Shown: positions 32,975 to 42,535, counted from the first letter of the stretch. The stretch: 64,000 bases of DNA from Fibrobacter sp. (GCA_017530965.1 JAFXLS010000053.1:22827-86826); one strand, 5' to 3'. Numbers and translations are program-made. Notes: generated by a model not told the origin, from the letters alone.

Positions 32975-34699
32975 TTAGTTCCGGTCAAAACGGAATACGT
33001 GACGGTTATAGCTGGAAGTCAGCAAATAGCATTTGTCTTCTTGCACCGTCATGAACATGTTCACAAGGTACATGCGCAAGTCTGTCACCCGCTGTTCGAA
33101 GTCAGTCAAGTCCATCAGGACTCCGTCATCTTTAATGACCACCGTCAAGTTATCGGGTTTCAGGTTCACGTCGATTTCCACAAAAATCTTCTTGCCCTTG
33201 TTCCGTTCGTAAATCACCATTCCCAATTCTTCCAGAATCAGCATGGCCTTGATTCGAACGTCCGAGCTGACGCTGCGGCGAGTCAACAGTTTGCTGAACT
33301 TGTTACGGTAGGCAATCAGGTTCCCGGGAGTAAGCTCCATGTCATGCATGTGCCAATAATTGCCGATAGAAAATTCCTTCAGTTCCAGCGGGAAATGTTC
33401 CCTGCCATGAATCAGCAGATGGATACAGATGCTTAGGGCCAGCGCCGCAAAGGGAGCCACCCCGAAACCGATCCACAGGGCGCCATCGCCAAAGAGGACA
33501 TGGAGACCGACCACACTGAAAAAGGGACAAACGAACATCACCAAAGAAATAAAGAGGAACGAAAGCAAGGGCAGTTCATGTACGTGGTAACAGGCGTAAG
33601 TCTTGACCACGGCCAGCGGGAAAAGGCCCACGGCGCAAGCCCTGATTGCAAACGTAGCCTCACCGGCCAGGGGTTCGGAATGGATACCGAAAAGCCGGGT
33701 CAAGGCGGGTGCAAAAATCAAGAGGAACGCCGTAACCAGCAAGCCTTCCTTAAGAATCGACCAGTTGACAAACCTCATGGTCTGCAAGATTCCCTTGCCG
33801 TTCCTTTCGCCACGGTAAATGTTGATGAGGGGTTCAGCGGCAAGCCAAATGCCGTTGAAGATAACGCTCACCTCCACAATTTCGTACACAATGGAAAGCA
33901 CGGTCAGCTTGTCCGTACCGAAATGCTGGACGAAGTAGAAATTCAACAGGGCCGCAAGCAACGAGAAATAAAGGTACTCGCAGGCTTCCGCCATGCTAAA
34001 GCGGAAAGTCCGCGCCGCATCGGCAATCTTGAAATGCCATACAAACCGGAGGCTGTTGTTCTTCCTGAAAAAATGCATGCAGAGCACGGCAATACTAAGC
34101 ACCACCGAAAGCAGGGTGCCAAGCGCAATCCCCGACATGCCCATGCGGGTACAGAGCAGGCAAGAAAGCACGATGTTTCCGCCAAGGAGCACGGCGTAAG
34201 ACGCATTGCAAATCCTGGTATCGCCATCGGCAAAGATCATCTCTTGCAAGACATTGCAAAAGGGCATGAAAAAGGCTATTCCCAGGAACCAGCCGTAGAA
34301 TTCGTCTACATATTGCAACAGCTCCGGATCCACGTTCATAAAGCGGAACATGACGCCCTTTCCAAAAGCGAAGAGAATCACCATCAACGTTCCCACCAGG
34401 AACGACAACAGGATGCTCTGACCGAAGAACCTGTTCGCGCGGTCCCTGTTCATGCGGCCAAGCTCTATGGAATAGCAAGCCAGGCTCCCCACGGCCACAA
34501 GGGCGTTCAGGAAAAAGATAAAGGAGAACAGGGGCGAAAAGAAGGAGATGGAAGCCAGCGCCTTTTCACCAAGGAACTGGGCAGCGACAATCTTATCCAC
34601 AAAGACATTGGCGATTTCGGCACAAACCGAAATCGATGCCGTCATGAGCATGGCGCGAAACCGCTTCCCGGAGAAAGTCTTTTTAATAAGCATCTTCAT
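32975..34699 (-). CDS. MATE-type transporter fused to a GHKL-like ATPase domain
   Basis: Residues 1-440 form a MATE fold with about twelve membrane helices and two homologous halves (VDKIVAAQFLGEKALASISFFSPL, then FSMAEACEYLYFSLLAALLNFYFVQHFGTDKL). MATE proteins export drugs or metabolites by cation antiport. Residues from about 450 to 574 are soluble and resemble the RsbW/SpoIIAB-type GHKL fold: a helix with MLILEELGMVIYERN in the place of the N-box, a Glu/Asp-rich strand pair, and IKDDGVLMDLTD in the place of the G1 box. The Asn of the N-box is not in its usual position, so ATP binding is uncertain. It may couple transport to a signalling partner. It converges on the tolC-like gene with a two-base gap. 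Confidence 0.82.
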   Translation of the reverse strand: MKMLIKKTFSGKRFRAMLMTASISVCAEIANVFVDKIVAAQFLGEKALASISFFSPLFSFIFFLNALVAVGSLACYSIELGRMNRDRANRFFGQSILLSFLVGTLMVILFAFGKGVMFRFMNVDPELLQYVDEFYGWFLGIAFFMPFCNVLQEMIFADGDTRICNASYAVLLGGNIVLSCLLCTRMGMSGIALGTLLSVVLSIAVLCMHFFRKNNSLRFVWHFKIADAARTFRFSMAEACEYLYFSLLAALLNFYFVQHFGTDKLTVLSIVYEIVEVSVIFNGIWLAAEPLINIYRGERNGKGILQTMRFVNWSILKEGLLVTAFLLIFAPALTRLFGIHSEPLAGEATFAIRACAVGLFPLAVVKTYACYHVHELPLLSFLFISLVMFVCPFFSVVGLHVLFGDGALWIGFGVAPFAALALSICIHLLIHGREHFPLELKEFSIGNYWHMHDMELTPGNLIAYRNKFSKLLTRRSVSSDVRIKAMLILEELGMVIYERNKGKKIFVEIDVNLKPDNLTVVIKDDGVLMDLTDFEQRVTDLRMYLVNMFMTVQEDKCYLLTSSYNRHVFRFDRN

Positions 34700-34833
34700 C
34701 TAATTTAACAAAAAAAGGGCAAATTCCAAAAATAAACACCGGATGTTGCGCCCCTGAAACAGCGGGCGTTTCTTTTTGCATTGCCTTGGCGGAAACAACC
34801 CGTTTTGGCATCAAGGCACCCAAATTCAAAAGT

Positions 34834-34849
34834 TGGCACGCCTTTTGCT
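34834..34849 (+). promoter_or_regulatory. Sigma-54 promoter upstream of hsp20
   Basis: TTGGCACG followed by CCTT and TTGCT gives the -24 GG (34835-34836) and -12 GC (34847-34848) exactly 12 bases apart, matching the sigma-54 consensus TGGCACG-N4-TTGC. Transcription should start near 34860, about 75 bases before the hsp20 ATG. Related blocks (GCCTTGGC and TTGGCATCAAGGCACC upstream, GGTGCCAAGCCAAGGC downstream) may be binding sites for an enhancer-binding protein. Confidence 0.8.
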
Positions 34850-34933
34850 GTTAAGGGGGTGTAAACAAAAACAGGGTGCCAAGCCAAGGCAAACTACCAA
34901 AGCTCGGGCCCACAACCAAAAGAGGTTAAAATT

Positions 34934-35305
34934 ATGACACAGCTTTTCCCGAACACTTTCTACGGCATCCAGAACTTCCTTGACAACTTGAACGCGGCCA
35001 ACGCCCAGAACGAATGCTGCTACACCCCCAAGGCCGACTACTACGAAGTCGAAAACGGCTTCATGCTCGAAGTCGAAATCCCGGGCGTCAAGAAGGAAGA
35101 TTTGGACGTCCAGGTCGAAAAGAACATCATCACCGTCAAGGCAACCCGTGCCCGCAAGGATGGCAAGTTCACCTACGAACGTAGCTTCCGCCTGGCCGAC
35201 GACATTGACACCGAAAACATCAAGGTCAGCCTCGAAAACGGCGTTTTGTCCTTCGCCTTGTCAAAAAAGCAGGCCGCAGCCGCCCGTAAATTGACAATCG
35301 ACTAA
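34934..35305 (+). CDS. Small heat shock protein (Hsp20 family)
   Basis: The 123-residue protein is an alpha-crystallin-domain chaperone that holds unfolding proteins. The domain runs from PKADYYEVENGFMLEVEIPGV to the C-terminus and shows EDLDVQVEKNIITVKA, YERSFRLADDIDTENI and the signature LENGVLSFALSK. The N-terminal arm is short, and the C-terminal IXI motif is not obvious (it ends KLTID). An AAGAGG ribosome site precedes ATG 34934. A sigma-54 promoter lies upstream, which is unusual for hsp20. Confidence 0.94.
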   Translation: MTQLFPNTFYGIQNFLDNLNAANAQNECCYTPKADYYEVENGFMLEVEIPGVKKEDLDVQVEKNIITVKATRARKDGKFTYERSFRLADDIDTENIKVSLENGVLSFALSKKQAAAARKLTID

Positions 35306-35396
35306 GCCCCAAAAGGAGCAAAAAACACACGAAAAACGCCTCCAAAAAGGCAAAAAACGTGTAAAAATTAATTTTCTCATCATACTCCTTCCCCCC

Positions 35397-35420
35397 AAAA
35401 GGCCCCGAAAGGGGCCTTTT
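35397..35420. terminator. Rho-independent terminator after hsp20
   Basis: GGCCCC (35401-35406) and GGGGCC (35411-35416) form a stem with a GAAA tetraloop, flanked by AAAA and TTTT, so it can work in both directions. The remaining gap to 35548 is AT-rich with a GACAATTTGTC palindrome near 35440-35451 and no recognisable gene. Confidence 0.9.
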
Positions 35421-35548
35421 CTTGTGTAAATTTTTTGTTATGGACAATTTGTCAATGCGCCCCAGAAATTTTCAAAAACAAATTATCCAGCTAAAACTAT
35501 TTTTAGGGATCAAAGGCTAAAGAGTATTTTGGGCCAAAAGGAGTAAGT

Positions 35549-37048
35549 ATGGGAAAACAGTTCTCTACGCTGTTGTCTGCAGCACTTGTCGCTGCATTGT
35601 GCGGCAGCGCTTCAGCATACACATTGAACGGCACTGTCTTGACTAAAGACAACAAGGCCATCCAAGGCGCAGATGTCAAGCTTCTCAAGAGGAACAAGGC
35701 AACTACGACCGACGAACAGGGAAAATTCACCTTCGAGGAAACGTCAACGCATTTGAACACTGCCCGTAGCGCAGGAAGTTTCAGCATGAGCAACGGCGTC
35801 CTAAATTTTGCCCAGAACGGGAACTCCCCCGTACAGGTCAAGATTTTCGACATGGTCGGTAACCAGGTCTTCGCGCAGACCTTCCAGGGAGCAGGTTCCG
35901 TGGACCTGAATTCCGTTATCGAAGCTAAGGGCACCTACATGGCACGCGTCAAGCTGGGTTCCACCCAGGAAACCTTCCGCTTCAACGCCTCCGGCAATTT
36001 CTCGGGCTATGTCAAGCAGAACCGCCAGGCCCTCATGAAACTGGACGACGATGCCGATACATTGAGCATTGCAAAAGAAGGCTACGACAGTCTCAGAATC
36101 TACCTCCCGACTCTGGACACATCGCTGAACATCAAGCTTAACGAAGTTTCTTCTGAACAGACGTATGCTTTCGGTTACGCCCTCGGCAACACCCCGCGCC
36201 CGAGTAAGGGCTGCGGCACGACGTCAAAGTTGCAGAAGACCAAGAGCGTCGAAAACGGCGACCATTTCGAAATGAACGTCAACGGCGAAACACGTGATTA
36301 CTTCATCACCCTGCCCAAGAACTACGACAACAAGAAACCTTACAAGTTGCTCTTCGCCATGCACTGCATGGGCTCTAACGCCGAAGACTTCGTCCACCAC
36401 TATGCGGACCAGGACCATCCGTCTCCGTACTACGGCCAGCAGAAACTCGACACCGAAGGCAACTACATCTTCGTTTCTCCGCATGGCGATACCGACGGTA
36501 TGCCGTGGAGCGTATCTAGCGACAAGGACCACAAGTTCATCAACCAGTTGCTTACGACTCTCGAAGAAAACTACTGCATTGACACCAGCCGCGTGTTCAT
36601 GACGGGCTTTAGCTTCGGCGCCATGGTCACGAACTCCATGGCCCAGGACATGCAAGACCGCCTGCGCGCAGTCGCTGTCTATGCAACCGCCGACTACAAC
36701 ATCTACTTGCCGAAGAACAAGGGTTTGCCCATCGCTTGGATGGCAGTCCACGGCAAGAACGACGGTACCTGCCAATATAACCGCGCTCGTGACAGCGCAC
36801 TCAAGCGCATCCTCAAAAACAACGGCAAGGCCGATGCAGATGGCAACTTCACCGATGCCAGCGCAGAAAAGCCGAAGGAAGTCGGAGGCAGCGGACACCT
36901 CTGCTATGATTTCACTACCGTCGACGAACGCTTCCCGGTCAAGTTCTGCAGCTGGAATGGTCAGCACCAGTGGACCGCTTACGACAACGGCAACTGGCAG
37001 AACACTTGGGTTCCTGAAGAAGTTCACAAGTTCTTCGAACAGTTCTAA
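35549..37048 (+). CDS. Secreted CE1-type esterase (feruloyl esterase/LpqC family)
   Basis: A signal peptide (ALVAALCGSASA) is followed by a carboxypeptidase-regulatory-like domain (LNGTVLTKDNKAIQGADVKLL) and then by a segment like a type IX sorting module (VQVKIFDMVGNQVF, GTYMARVKLG). From about residue 225 an alpha/beta-hydrolase of the poly(3-hydroxybutyrate) depolymerase/feruloyl esterase group follows: RDYFITLPKNYDNKKPYKLLFAMH, the nucleophile elbow GFSFGAM (S355), an acidic residue in VHGKNDGTC, and the final His in NGQHQWTAY. Feruloyl esterases remove ferulate from xylan side chains, fitting a cell-wall degrader. The AAAGGAG ribosome site supports the start. Confidence 0.85.
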   Translation: MGKQFSTLLSAALVAALCGSASAYTLNGTVLTKDNKAIQGADVKLLKRNKATTTDEQGKFTFEETSTHLNTARSAGSFSMSNGVLNFAQNGNSPVQVKIFDMVGNQVFAQTFQGAGSVDLNSVIEAKGTYMARVKLGSTQETFRFNASGNFSGYVKQNRQALMKLDDDADTLSIAKEGYDSLRIYLPTLDTSLNIKLNEVSSEQTYAFGYALGNTPRPSKGCGTTSKLQKTKSVENGDHFEMNVNGETRDYFITLPKNYDNKKPYKLLFAMHCMGSNAEDFVHHYADQDHPSPYYGQQKLDTEGNYIFVSPHGDTDGMPWSVSSDKDHKFINQLLTTLEENYCIDTSRVFMTGFSFGAMVTNSMAQDMQDRLRAVAVYATADYNIYLPKNKGLPIAWMAVHGKNDGTCQYNRARDSALKRILKNNGKADADGNFTDASAEKPKEVGGSGHLCYDFTTVDERFPVKFCSWNGQHQWTAYDNGNWQNTWVPEEVHKFFEQF

Positions 37049-37076
37049 AATTCCTACACACACACTCCAACCTCAA

Positions 37077-37104
37077 GGGTTCGCCAACAACGGCGAACCC
37101 TTTT
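37077..37104 (+). terminator. Terminator after the CE1 esterase gene
   Basis: GGGTTCGCC (37077-37085) and GGCGAACCC (37092-37100) form a perfect 9-bp stem with a 6-nt loop and TTTT after it. Confidence 0.92.
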
Positions 37105-37131
37105 GTTATAAGACCGCTCGGCTCTATCGCC

Positions 37132-37157
37132 AAAAAAGCTCGCTTAAAAAGCGAGCT
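37132..37157 (-). terminator. Terminator after the phosphohexomutase gene
   Basis: On the minus strand AGCTCGCTT and AAGCGAGCT form a 9-bp stem with a 3-nt loop, followed by T residues (the A-run at 37132-37137 on the plus strand). It lies 34 bases past the stop codon of the leftward mutase gene. Confidence 0.88.
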
Positions 37158-37190
37158 CAAAATGAACAAAGAAAAAATCAAATAGTCGAA

Positions 37191-38531
37191 CTAGATGAGT
37201 TTTTCAACACGAGTACAAAGCGACTCTGCTTCTTCTGCGGAAGGAGCTTCGGCAATCACGCGGATGACGGGCTCGGTGTTGCTGGCGCGCACATGCACCC
37301 AGGACTTTTCCTTACCGAGCCACAGGCCGTCGCGTTCGTCCATTTCCCAGCCGGCGAATTCAGCCTTCACCTTCGGCAAGATTTCAGCCACGGACTTGTT
37401 GCCAAGTTCGAACTTCTTCTTGGGCATGGCATAGGACGGATTTTCGGCCACGAACTTTTCGGGACCACCATTGTGATGGGCCATCCAGCTGAGCACGAGA
37501 GCGGCTGCCACCAGGGAATCGCGGCCATAGTGCAGGGCCGGGAGAATCACGCCTCCGTTTCCTTCGCCACCGATGACGCAACCCTTTTCGATCATTTGCA
37601 GGCTCACGTTAATTTCGCCCACCTTGGCACGGCTAAATTCGCAGCCGTACTTTTCGGCCACATCCTGGTTCATGCGGCTGGTAGAAAGGTTCACGCAGAC
37701 GCCACCCTTCTTCTGGCTAAGCACTTCTTCGGTGGCAATGGCCAGCGTATATTCTTCACCGATACTTTGTCCTAAACCATCGACGAGGGCGCAGCGGTCC
37801 GCATCGGGATCCACAGCAAAGCCCACTGCACAGCCGTTTTCCTTCACGGCCTTGCGAAGGTCACCCAAGTTTTCGGGAATGGGTTCGGCGCCGCGGGGGA
37901 AGGTGCCATCGGGTTCGCAATGCACACGTACCACACTACAACCAAGTTGTTCTAACAAACGAGGTACAATGTAAGACCCTGCACCGTTCACGGCATCTAC
38001 AGCCACCCTGAAATGCTTGGACTTGATGGCTTCCACGTCTACAAAAGGAATCTTGAGGGTGCCATCCACATGCACGCCATCGGCATCCTTCATGAACTCG
38101 TACTTGCCCATGTTACGGTAATCGGGGTAATCAAAGTTGTCGGCATCGGCGAGTTCAAAAAGTTTCTTCACGTCGGCGGGACCAAGGAACAAGCCCTTGT
38201 TATTCAAGAACTTGAGGGCGTTCCATTCAAGGGGATTATGGCTTGCCGTAATGATAATGCCGGCATCGGCCTTCAATTCGGTGGTGAGGATTTCCACAGA
38301 GGGCGTCGTGGAAAGGCCCACTTCTACGACATCTACGCCAGAGAGACGGCAAATGCCCGCCACGAACTGGCTAATGGCATCACCGGTAGGACGGCTGTCG
38401 CGACCGATCACCACACGCTTTGCGCCTGTAATCTGCAAAAAGGCGCTCACATGACTCTTTAGGACCTGGGGGGTAAGGGTATCGCCCACGATTCCGCGGA
38501 TACCCGAAATAGAACGCATAAGCTTGGACAT
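37191..38531 (-). CDS. glmM: Phosphoglucosamine/phosphomannomutase family protein
   Basis: The 446-residue enzyme has the four alpha-D-phosphohexomutase motifs: the catalytic serine loop TASHNPLEWN, the metal loop DPDADRCA, the sugar-binding GGEGNGG, and the phosphate-binding RASNTEPVIRV. The start SGIRGIVGDTLTP is typical. GEGNGG where bacterial GlmM has GEQSGH points to the archaeal-like/ManB branch, so it could act on glucosamine-, mannose- or glucose-phosphates. The symbol is tentative. It is a single gene with its own terminator, divergent from a GGDEF gene. Confidence 0.82.
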   Translation of the reverse strand: MSKLMRSISGIRGIVGDTLTPQVLKSHVSAFLQITGAKRVVIGRDSRPTGDAISQFVAGICRLSGVDVVEVGLSTTPSVEILTTELKADAGIIITASHNPLEWNALKFLNNKGLFLGPADVKKLFELADADNFDYPDYRNMGKYEFMKDADGVHVDGTLKIPFVDVEAIKSKHFRVAVDAVNGAGSYIVPRLLEQLGCSVVRVHCEPDGTFPRGAEPIPENLGDLRKAVKENGCAVGFAVDPDADRCALVDGLGQSIGEEYTLAIATEEVLSQKKGGVCVNLSTSRMNQDVAEKYGCEFSRAKVGEINVSLQMIEKGCVIGGEGNGGVILPALHYGRDSLVAAALVLSWMAHHNGGPEKFVAENPSYAMPKKKFELGNKSVAEILPKVKAEFAGWEMDERDGLWLGKEKSWVHVRASNTEPVIRVIAEAPSAEEAESLCTRVEKLI

Positions 38532-38636
38532 TGGAAACTCCGTTTTTTACCCCTAATTATAAAAAAATTTAGACCCCCTCCTCCTTTTTTTGTACACAAA
38601 TTATAAACTTTTTGCATTTTTTTAATTATATTAATA

Positions 38637-39803
38637 ATGGGGTTTTCTATGGAACAAACATTCGAACTGACAGCAGTCTATGCGACTAATCTTTTCGGCA
38701 TTGTCTTACTAGGGGTTCTGCTAGCTGGCAATGTCTGGCGTTTTCACGAAAGGGGAGCTGAAAACGCCTTTCTCCAGTTGTTGCTGCTTTTCACGTTCTG
38801 CACCTGCGTTCTCGATCCCATTGCCTACACTGCCGACGGTCGCCCCGGAACCATCGCCCGAATTTTCGTTTACGGCAGCAATGGCCTTCTGTACCTCACC
38901 AACATGTTCAGTTGTTTTTTCTGGCTTCTGTTCCTCGCCGAACACATGAACTTCCGCTTTTCCTCCATCCACCGAAATATCCTGGGGTTTACAGTCGTTA
39001 CGGGACTCGTCCTTGTAATCCTGAATAACTTCGTCCCCATCATCTTCGACATTTCCGCAAACAACGTTTACGTCCGCAAGTACTTCTGGATCTACACTAT
39101 CATCGATTACGGCTTCCTGCTGGACAGCCTTATCATCTATTTCATCTGCAAGCACAAAGGCGGCATTCTCAAGGCATTCCCCATCTGGATTTATTTTTTC
39201 CCCTTAATTGCAGGTACAATCGCCCAGTCCCTTTTCTACGGCATCTCGGCAATTTCTGCTTGCACCGCCATTTCTATCGCCGGCGTATTCGCATCCCTCC
39301 ACAGCGAACGCGTGTTTAGGGACAGGCTTACCGGTGCCTACAACTACACCTACCTGGAAATCCTCGAACGGGATTACAAGAAGAAGCAGAAAAAACTGCA
39401 AGTCTCAGGCATCCTGGTCAACATCAACAACTTTAAAAAAATCAACCTGGATTATGGAAGGTTCACCGGCAACAAGGTTCTTGTCAAGATGACCAAGATC
39501 CTGAACCGGGCCGTGGGCGAATTGGGAATCATCGTTCGCTATTCCGGCGACGAGTTCATCGCCTTCATCAATACCACCAACGAAATGGCCGTTAGCATGT
39601 GCATTACGCGCATCAAGACGAGCCTTAACGAAATCAACACCTTCAGCAATTCCTACAAGCTTTCCACCTGCATTTGCAGCCAGAGCTACGACCCGTCCAA
39701 GAGCATGAACGATTTCGTAGACGAAATCACGCGGTCCATGCAAGAAGAAAAGACCAGCTATTACACGCAGCTGCAATACAGCCACCGCGAAGCCAATGGA
39801 TAA
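38637..39803 (+). CDS. Membrane GGDEF-domain protein
   Basis: About seven membrane segments (residues 10-225) are followed by a GGDEF domain: RDRLTGAYNYTYLEIL, then ILVNINNFKKINLDYG in which Asn replaces the first metal-binding Asp, and the signature RYSGDEF, with Ser for the first Gly. The N-terminal part resembles 7TM sensor modules, possibly binding a small ligand. Cyclase activity is uncertain because of the Asp-to-Asn change. ATG 38649 (after GGGG) is an alternative start to 38637, which has no ribosome site. It is divergent from the mutase gene. Confidence 0.83.
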   Translation: MGFSMEQTFELTAVYATNLFGIVLLGVLLAGNVWRFHERGAENAFLQLLLLFTFCTCVLDPIAYTADGRPGTIARIFVYGSNGLLYLTNMFSCFFWLLFLAEHMNFRFSSIHRNILGFTVVTGLVLVILNNFVPIIFDISANNVYVRKYFWIYTIIDYGFLLDSLIIYFICKHKGGILKAFPIWIYFFPLIAGTIAQSLFYGISAISACTAISIAGVFASLHSERVFRDRLTGAYNYTYLEILERDYKKKQKKLQVSGILVNINNFKKINLDYGRFTGNKVLVKMTKILNRAVGELGIIVRYSGDEFIAFINTTNEMAVSMCITRIKTSLNEINTFSNSYKLSTCICSQSYDPSKSMNDFVDEITRSMQEEKTSYYTQLQYSHREANG

Positions 39804-39811
39804 TTTCAGGG

Positions 39812-42535
39812 CTACTTCAGCGCAGCCTTGATTTCTTCAATAGAATTTACGACCGTCTGCTTGTTGTTCCAGATACGGGCGAAGCTCTTGCCGTAGTGTT
39901 CCACCACAATACGGTTGTCCAGAATCAACACCTTGCCTGAGTCTTCTTCCGAACGAATCAGGCGGCCAAGCCCCTGACGCAGTTCCATGTAGGCTTCGGG
40001 TACAAAGTATTCCTTAAAGGAGTTCTTGCCTTCGGCCTTCATCTTGTTGCTGATGCCAGCCACCAGCGGATCCACCGGATTGGGGAAAGGCAGTTTCGGA
40101 ATCACCAGGAGCTTAAGGGCATCGCCCGGGAAGTCCACACCTTCCCACAGGCTCTGGCAACCCAACAGGCATGCACCACGGGACTTGCGGAACATGGCCA
40201 CGAGACCATCCAGGGAGCCGTCCACGTGCTGGCACAGGAGCAGCTTGTTCTTTTCGGCAAAAAGCGGCGCCAAAGCCGTCTGGGCCTTCATCATCGCCGA
40301 AATACTGGTAAAGAGCACCATGGTGTTTTCTTCCACTTCCGGGAGCACTGCGCAAAGGGTCTCGTTCACCGCGTCGTTGTACTCAGGCAGCGAGGGCTTG
40401 GGCAGATACTTGGCCAAAATGACGGAGCGGCGATCGTCCTTGTTTGCAGCTTCGGTGTAGACGCGCAAGAAAGGAGTCTTTTTGCCGTTGAGGGAATCCA
40501 TACCCATCTTCTGGACAAAGTAGTTCAAATCGCCCTGCACCGAAAGGGTTGCAGAAGTAAAGGTGGCCGACTTGATCCAGGGATAGAATTTTTCTTTCCA
40601 GGTGGCGCTGGCATCCAGCGGACTTGCATGGAGCTTGATCGTATGGGGATTGAAAGGTTCTTCCATATAGAAGGCCCAATCATCGCGGCCAGCCTTCACC
40701 ACGAACTCAAAGTCCTGCAAGAAACGGGAAAGTTCTGTCATGCGGCCGTTAATGTCGCTCAAGAGGCCCGAAAGGTTCTTGTTGGCGGCAAGGGACGAAG
40801 CCAGGCTTTCTGCCTGCCTGATGGCGTTCAAGCCCTGTTCCATAAAGGCAGCAGGGTCGGCTTCGTATTCGGCCATAATGCCCGAAGTGTAGGTAAATCC
40901 GTTGCGGGTTTTCTGCTTGGCAAGCTTCTTGCCAATCTTCATGAAGAACCGGTGCAAGGCCTTTTCCGTTTCCGAAAGGGATTCGGTCAGGTTCACGCAA
41001 CTTGCATGGAGTTCCGTTTCTTCTACAGGAATATGCTTTTCCAATTCGGCAACAAGGCCGTCGCGGTTTTCTACTTCGTGCCCCCTGGAAGGAACCAGAG
41101 TCTTGATAATGTTGCGCAGGGCGAAGAACGAAATGGTGCGGCCAAAGGCCTGGCGACTTACCTGTGGGAGCCTATGGGCTTCATCGAATACGATATGTTC
41201 GTACAGCGGGAGCAGCGCAAAGTCCAGAGCCATATCTGCGAGGAACAGCGAATGGTTCACCAGCACCAGGTTGGAATTCATGGCGCGGCGTTTGGCAGCC
41301 AATGCAGGGCACTTGTTGTAATGGGGGCACTTTTCGCCCAGGCAAGATTTTGCGGAGCTCGCCAACTTGGACCAAAGTACGCGATTGCGGCCCTGGCTAA
41401 AGGAATTGCACTCGTTCACGTCACCGGTTTCGGTAGCAAACACCCACGGTACAATGGCCATGAAGGAATCCCGCTCGTCGGCAAGCAGAAGGTTCTGCGG
41501 TGCATTCAGGATTTCTTCGAACTTGCGCAAGCACAGGTAATTTTCGCGCCCCTTGAGTACGGCAGATTTTAACTTGCCGTCAAACAGGCTTGCCACCAGC
41601 GGAATATCCTTGTTCCAGAGCTGTTCCTGCAGTGCCCGGGTCGCGGTGCTTATGACCACGCGCTCCCCCGACACCGCCTTACAGGCAGCCGATACCAGGT
41701 AAGCGAGGGACTTGCCCGAACCGGTAGGGGCTTCCAGAACGCAGAGGCCGCCCTTATGCATATTGCGTTCCGCCACCGAGGCAAAATCCTGCTGGTTGTG
41801 GCGGACCTGGAAATTTTCCACCTTCGTCGAAAGGAGTCCGTCTTCCTTAAAGAATTCGCTCACGCGGGGCGCCCTCTCCTTCACGGGAGCATTTTCAAGA
41901 GGAACGTCCGGCAGCCTGTAGGCTGGCAATTCGGAAGCAGTCTCCGACTCCTTCCACAGCAGCGACCAGTCCGAACCCCTGGCCACCTTGGCAAGGGCTT
42001 CCACAAGCCACGGGTCCGAACTTGCAATCTTGTCCAGCGCCATCACAAACAGCTCGCCACACGCAATGGCGTCAGGAAGCGCACGGTGCGCGCGGCTCCG
42101 TTCAATGCCCAGTTCCTGCACCAAGGTATCCAAGCGATGGTTAGGCACGTTCTGGTAGGCAATGCGAGAAACAGTCAGGGAATCCCATACCGGATGGTTT
42201 TCAAAGGAAACGCCCACCTTGGCAAAAGTCTGTTTCAGGAACTTGGAATCAAACATGGCATTGTGTGCCACAATGGGCAAGTCACCGATAAAGGAATAAA
42301 TCTTCTGGGCCACGGCGGCAAAGGGTTCCGCAGTTTCCAAGTCAGCGTTGCTAATGCCCGTAAGGCTTTCGATAAAGGGACGTAGCGTTACACTCGTCGG
42401 CTTAACCAAGTAATCGACCGATTCCGACTCCACGCCGTTTTCGAAACGAACCAGCGCCACCTCGATGATTTCATCTTTTTCAAAATCGAGGCCCGTCGTT
42501 TCCAGGTCAATTGCAACGAATGATTTATTTTCCAT
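39812..42535 (-). CDS. dinG: DinG-family helicase with N-terminal DEDDh exonuclease domain
   Basis: Residues 1-165 are a DnaQ-like 3'-5' exonuclease with FVAIDLETTGLD, PIVAHNAMFDSKFL and RSRAHRALPDA (the DEDDh set). From about 250 an XPD/DinG-type SF2 helicase follows: Walker A EAPTGSGKSLAY, an Fe-S cysteine cluster (NYLCLRKF, then CLGEKCPHYNKC), DEAH, and the late motifs SLWEGVDFPGDAL and QGLGRLIRSEED. Such fusions are common in Firmicutes and some other phyla. DinG helicases unwind forked DNA, D-loops and R-loops. At 907 residues the length is usual. The cysteines suggest a functional 4Fe-4S cluster, unlike some exonuclease-fused DinG proteins that lack it. Confidence 0.93.
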   Translation of the reverse strand: MENKSFVAIDLETTGLDFEKDEIIEVALVRFENGVESESVDYLVKPTSVTLRPFIESLTGISNADLETAEPFAAVAQKIYSFIGDLPIVAHNAMFDSKFLKQTFAKVGVSFENHPVWDSLTVSRIAYQNVPNHRLDTLVQELGIERSRAHRALPDAIACGELFVMALDKIASSDPWLVEALAKVARGSDWSLLWKESETASELPAYRLPDVPLENAPVKERAPRVSEFFKEDGLLSTKVENFQVRHNQQDFASVAERNMHKGGLCVLEAPTGSGKSLAYLVSAACKAVSGERVVISTATRALQEQLWNKDIPLVASLFDGKLKSAVLKGRENYLCLRKFEEILNAPQNLLLADERDSFMAIVPWVFATETGDVNECNSFSQGRNRVLWSKLASSAKSCLGEKCPHYNKCPALAAKRRAMNSNLVLVNHSLFLADMALDFALLPLYEHIVFDEAHRLPQVSRQAFGRTISFFALRNIIKTLVPSRGHEVENRDGLVAELEKHIPVEETELHASCVNLTESLSETEKALHRFFMKIGKKLAKQKTRNGFTYTSGIMAEYEADPAAFMEQGLNAIRQAESLASSLAANKNLSGLLSDINGRMTELSRFLQDFEFVVKAGRDDWAFYMEEPFNPHTIKLHASPLDASATWKEKFYPWIKSATFTSATLSVQGDLNYFVQKMGMDSLNGKKTPFLRVYTEAANKDDRRSVILAKYLPKPSLPEYNDAVNETLCAVLPEVEENTMVLFTSISAMMKAQTALAPLFAEKNKLLLCQHVDGSLDGLVAMFRKSRGACLLGCQSLWEGVDFPGDALKLLVIPKLPFPNPVDPLVAGISNKMKAEGKNSFKEYFVPEAYMELRQGLGRLIRSEEDSGKVLILDNRIVVEHYGKSFARIWNNKQTVVNSIEEIKAALK

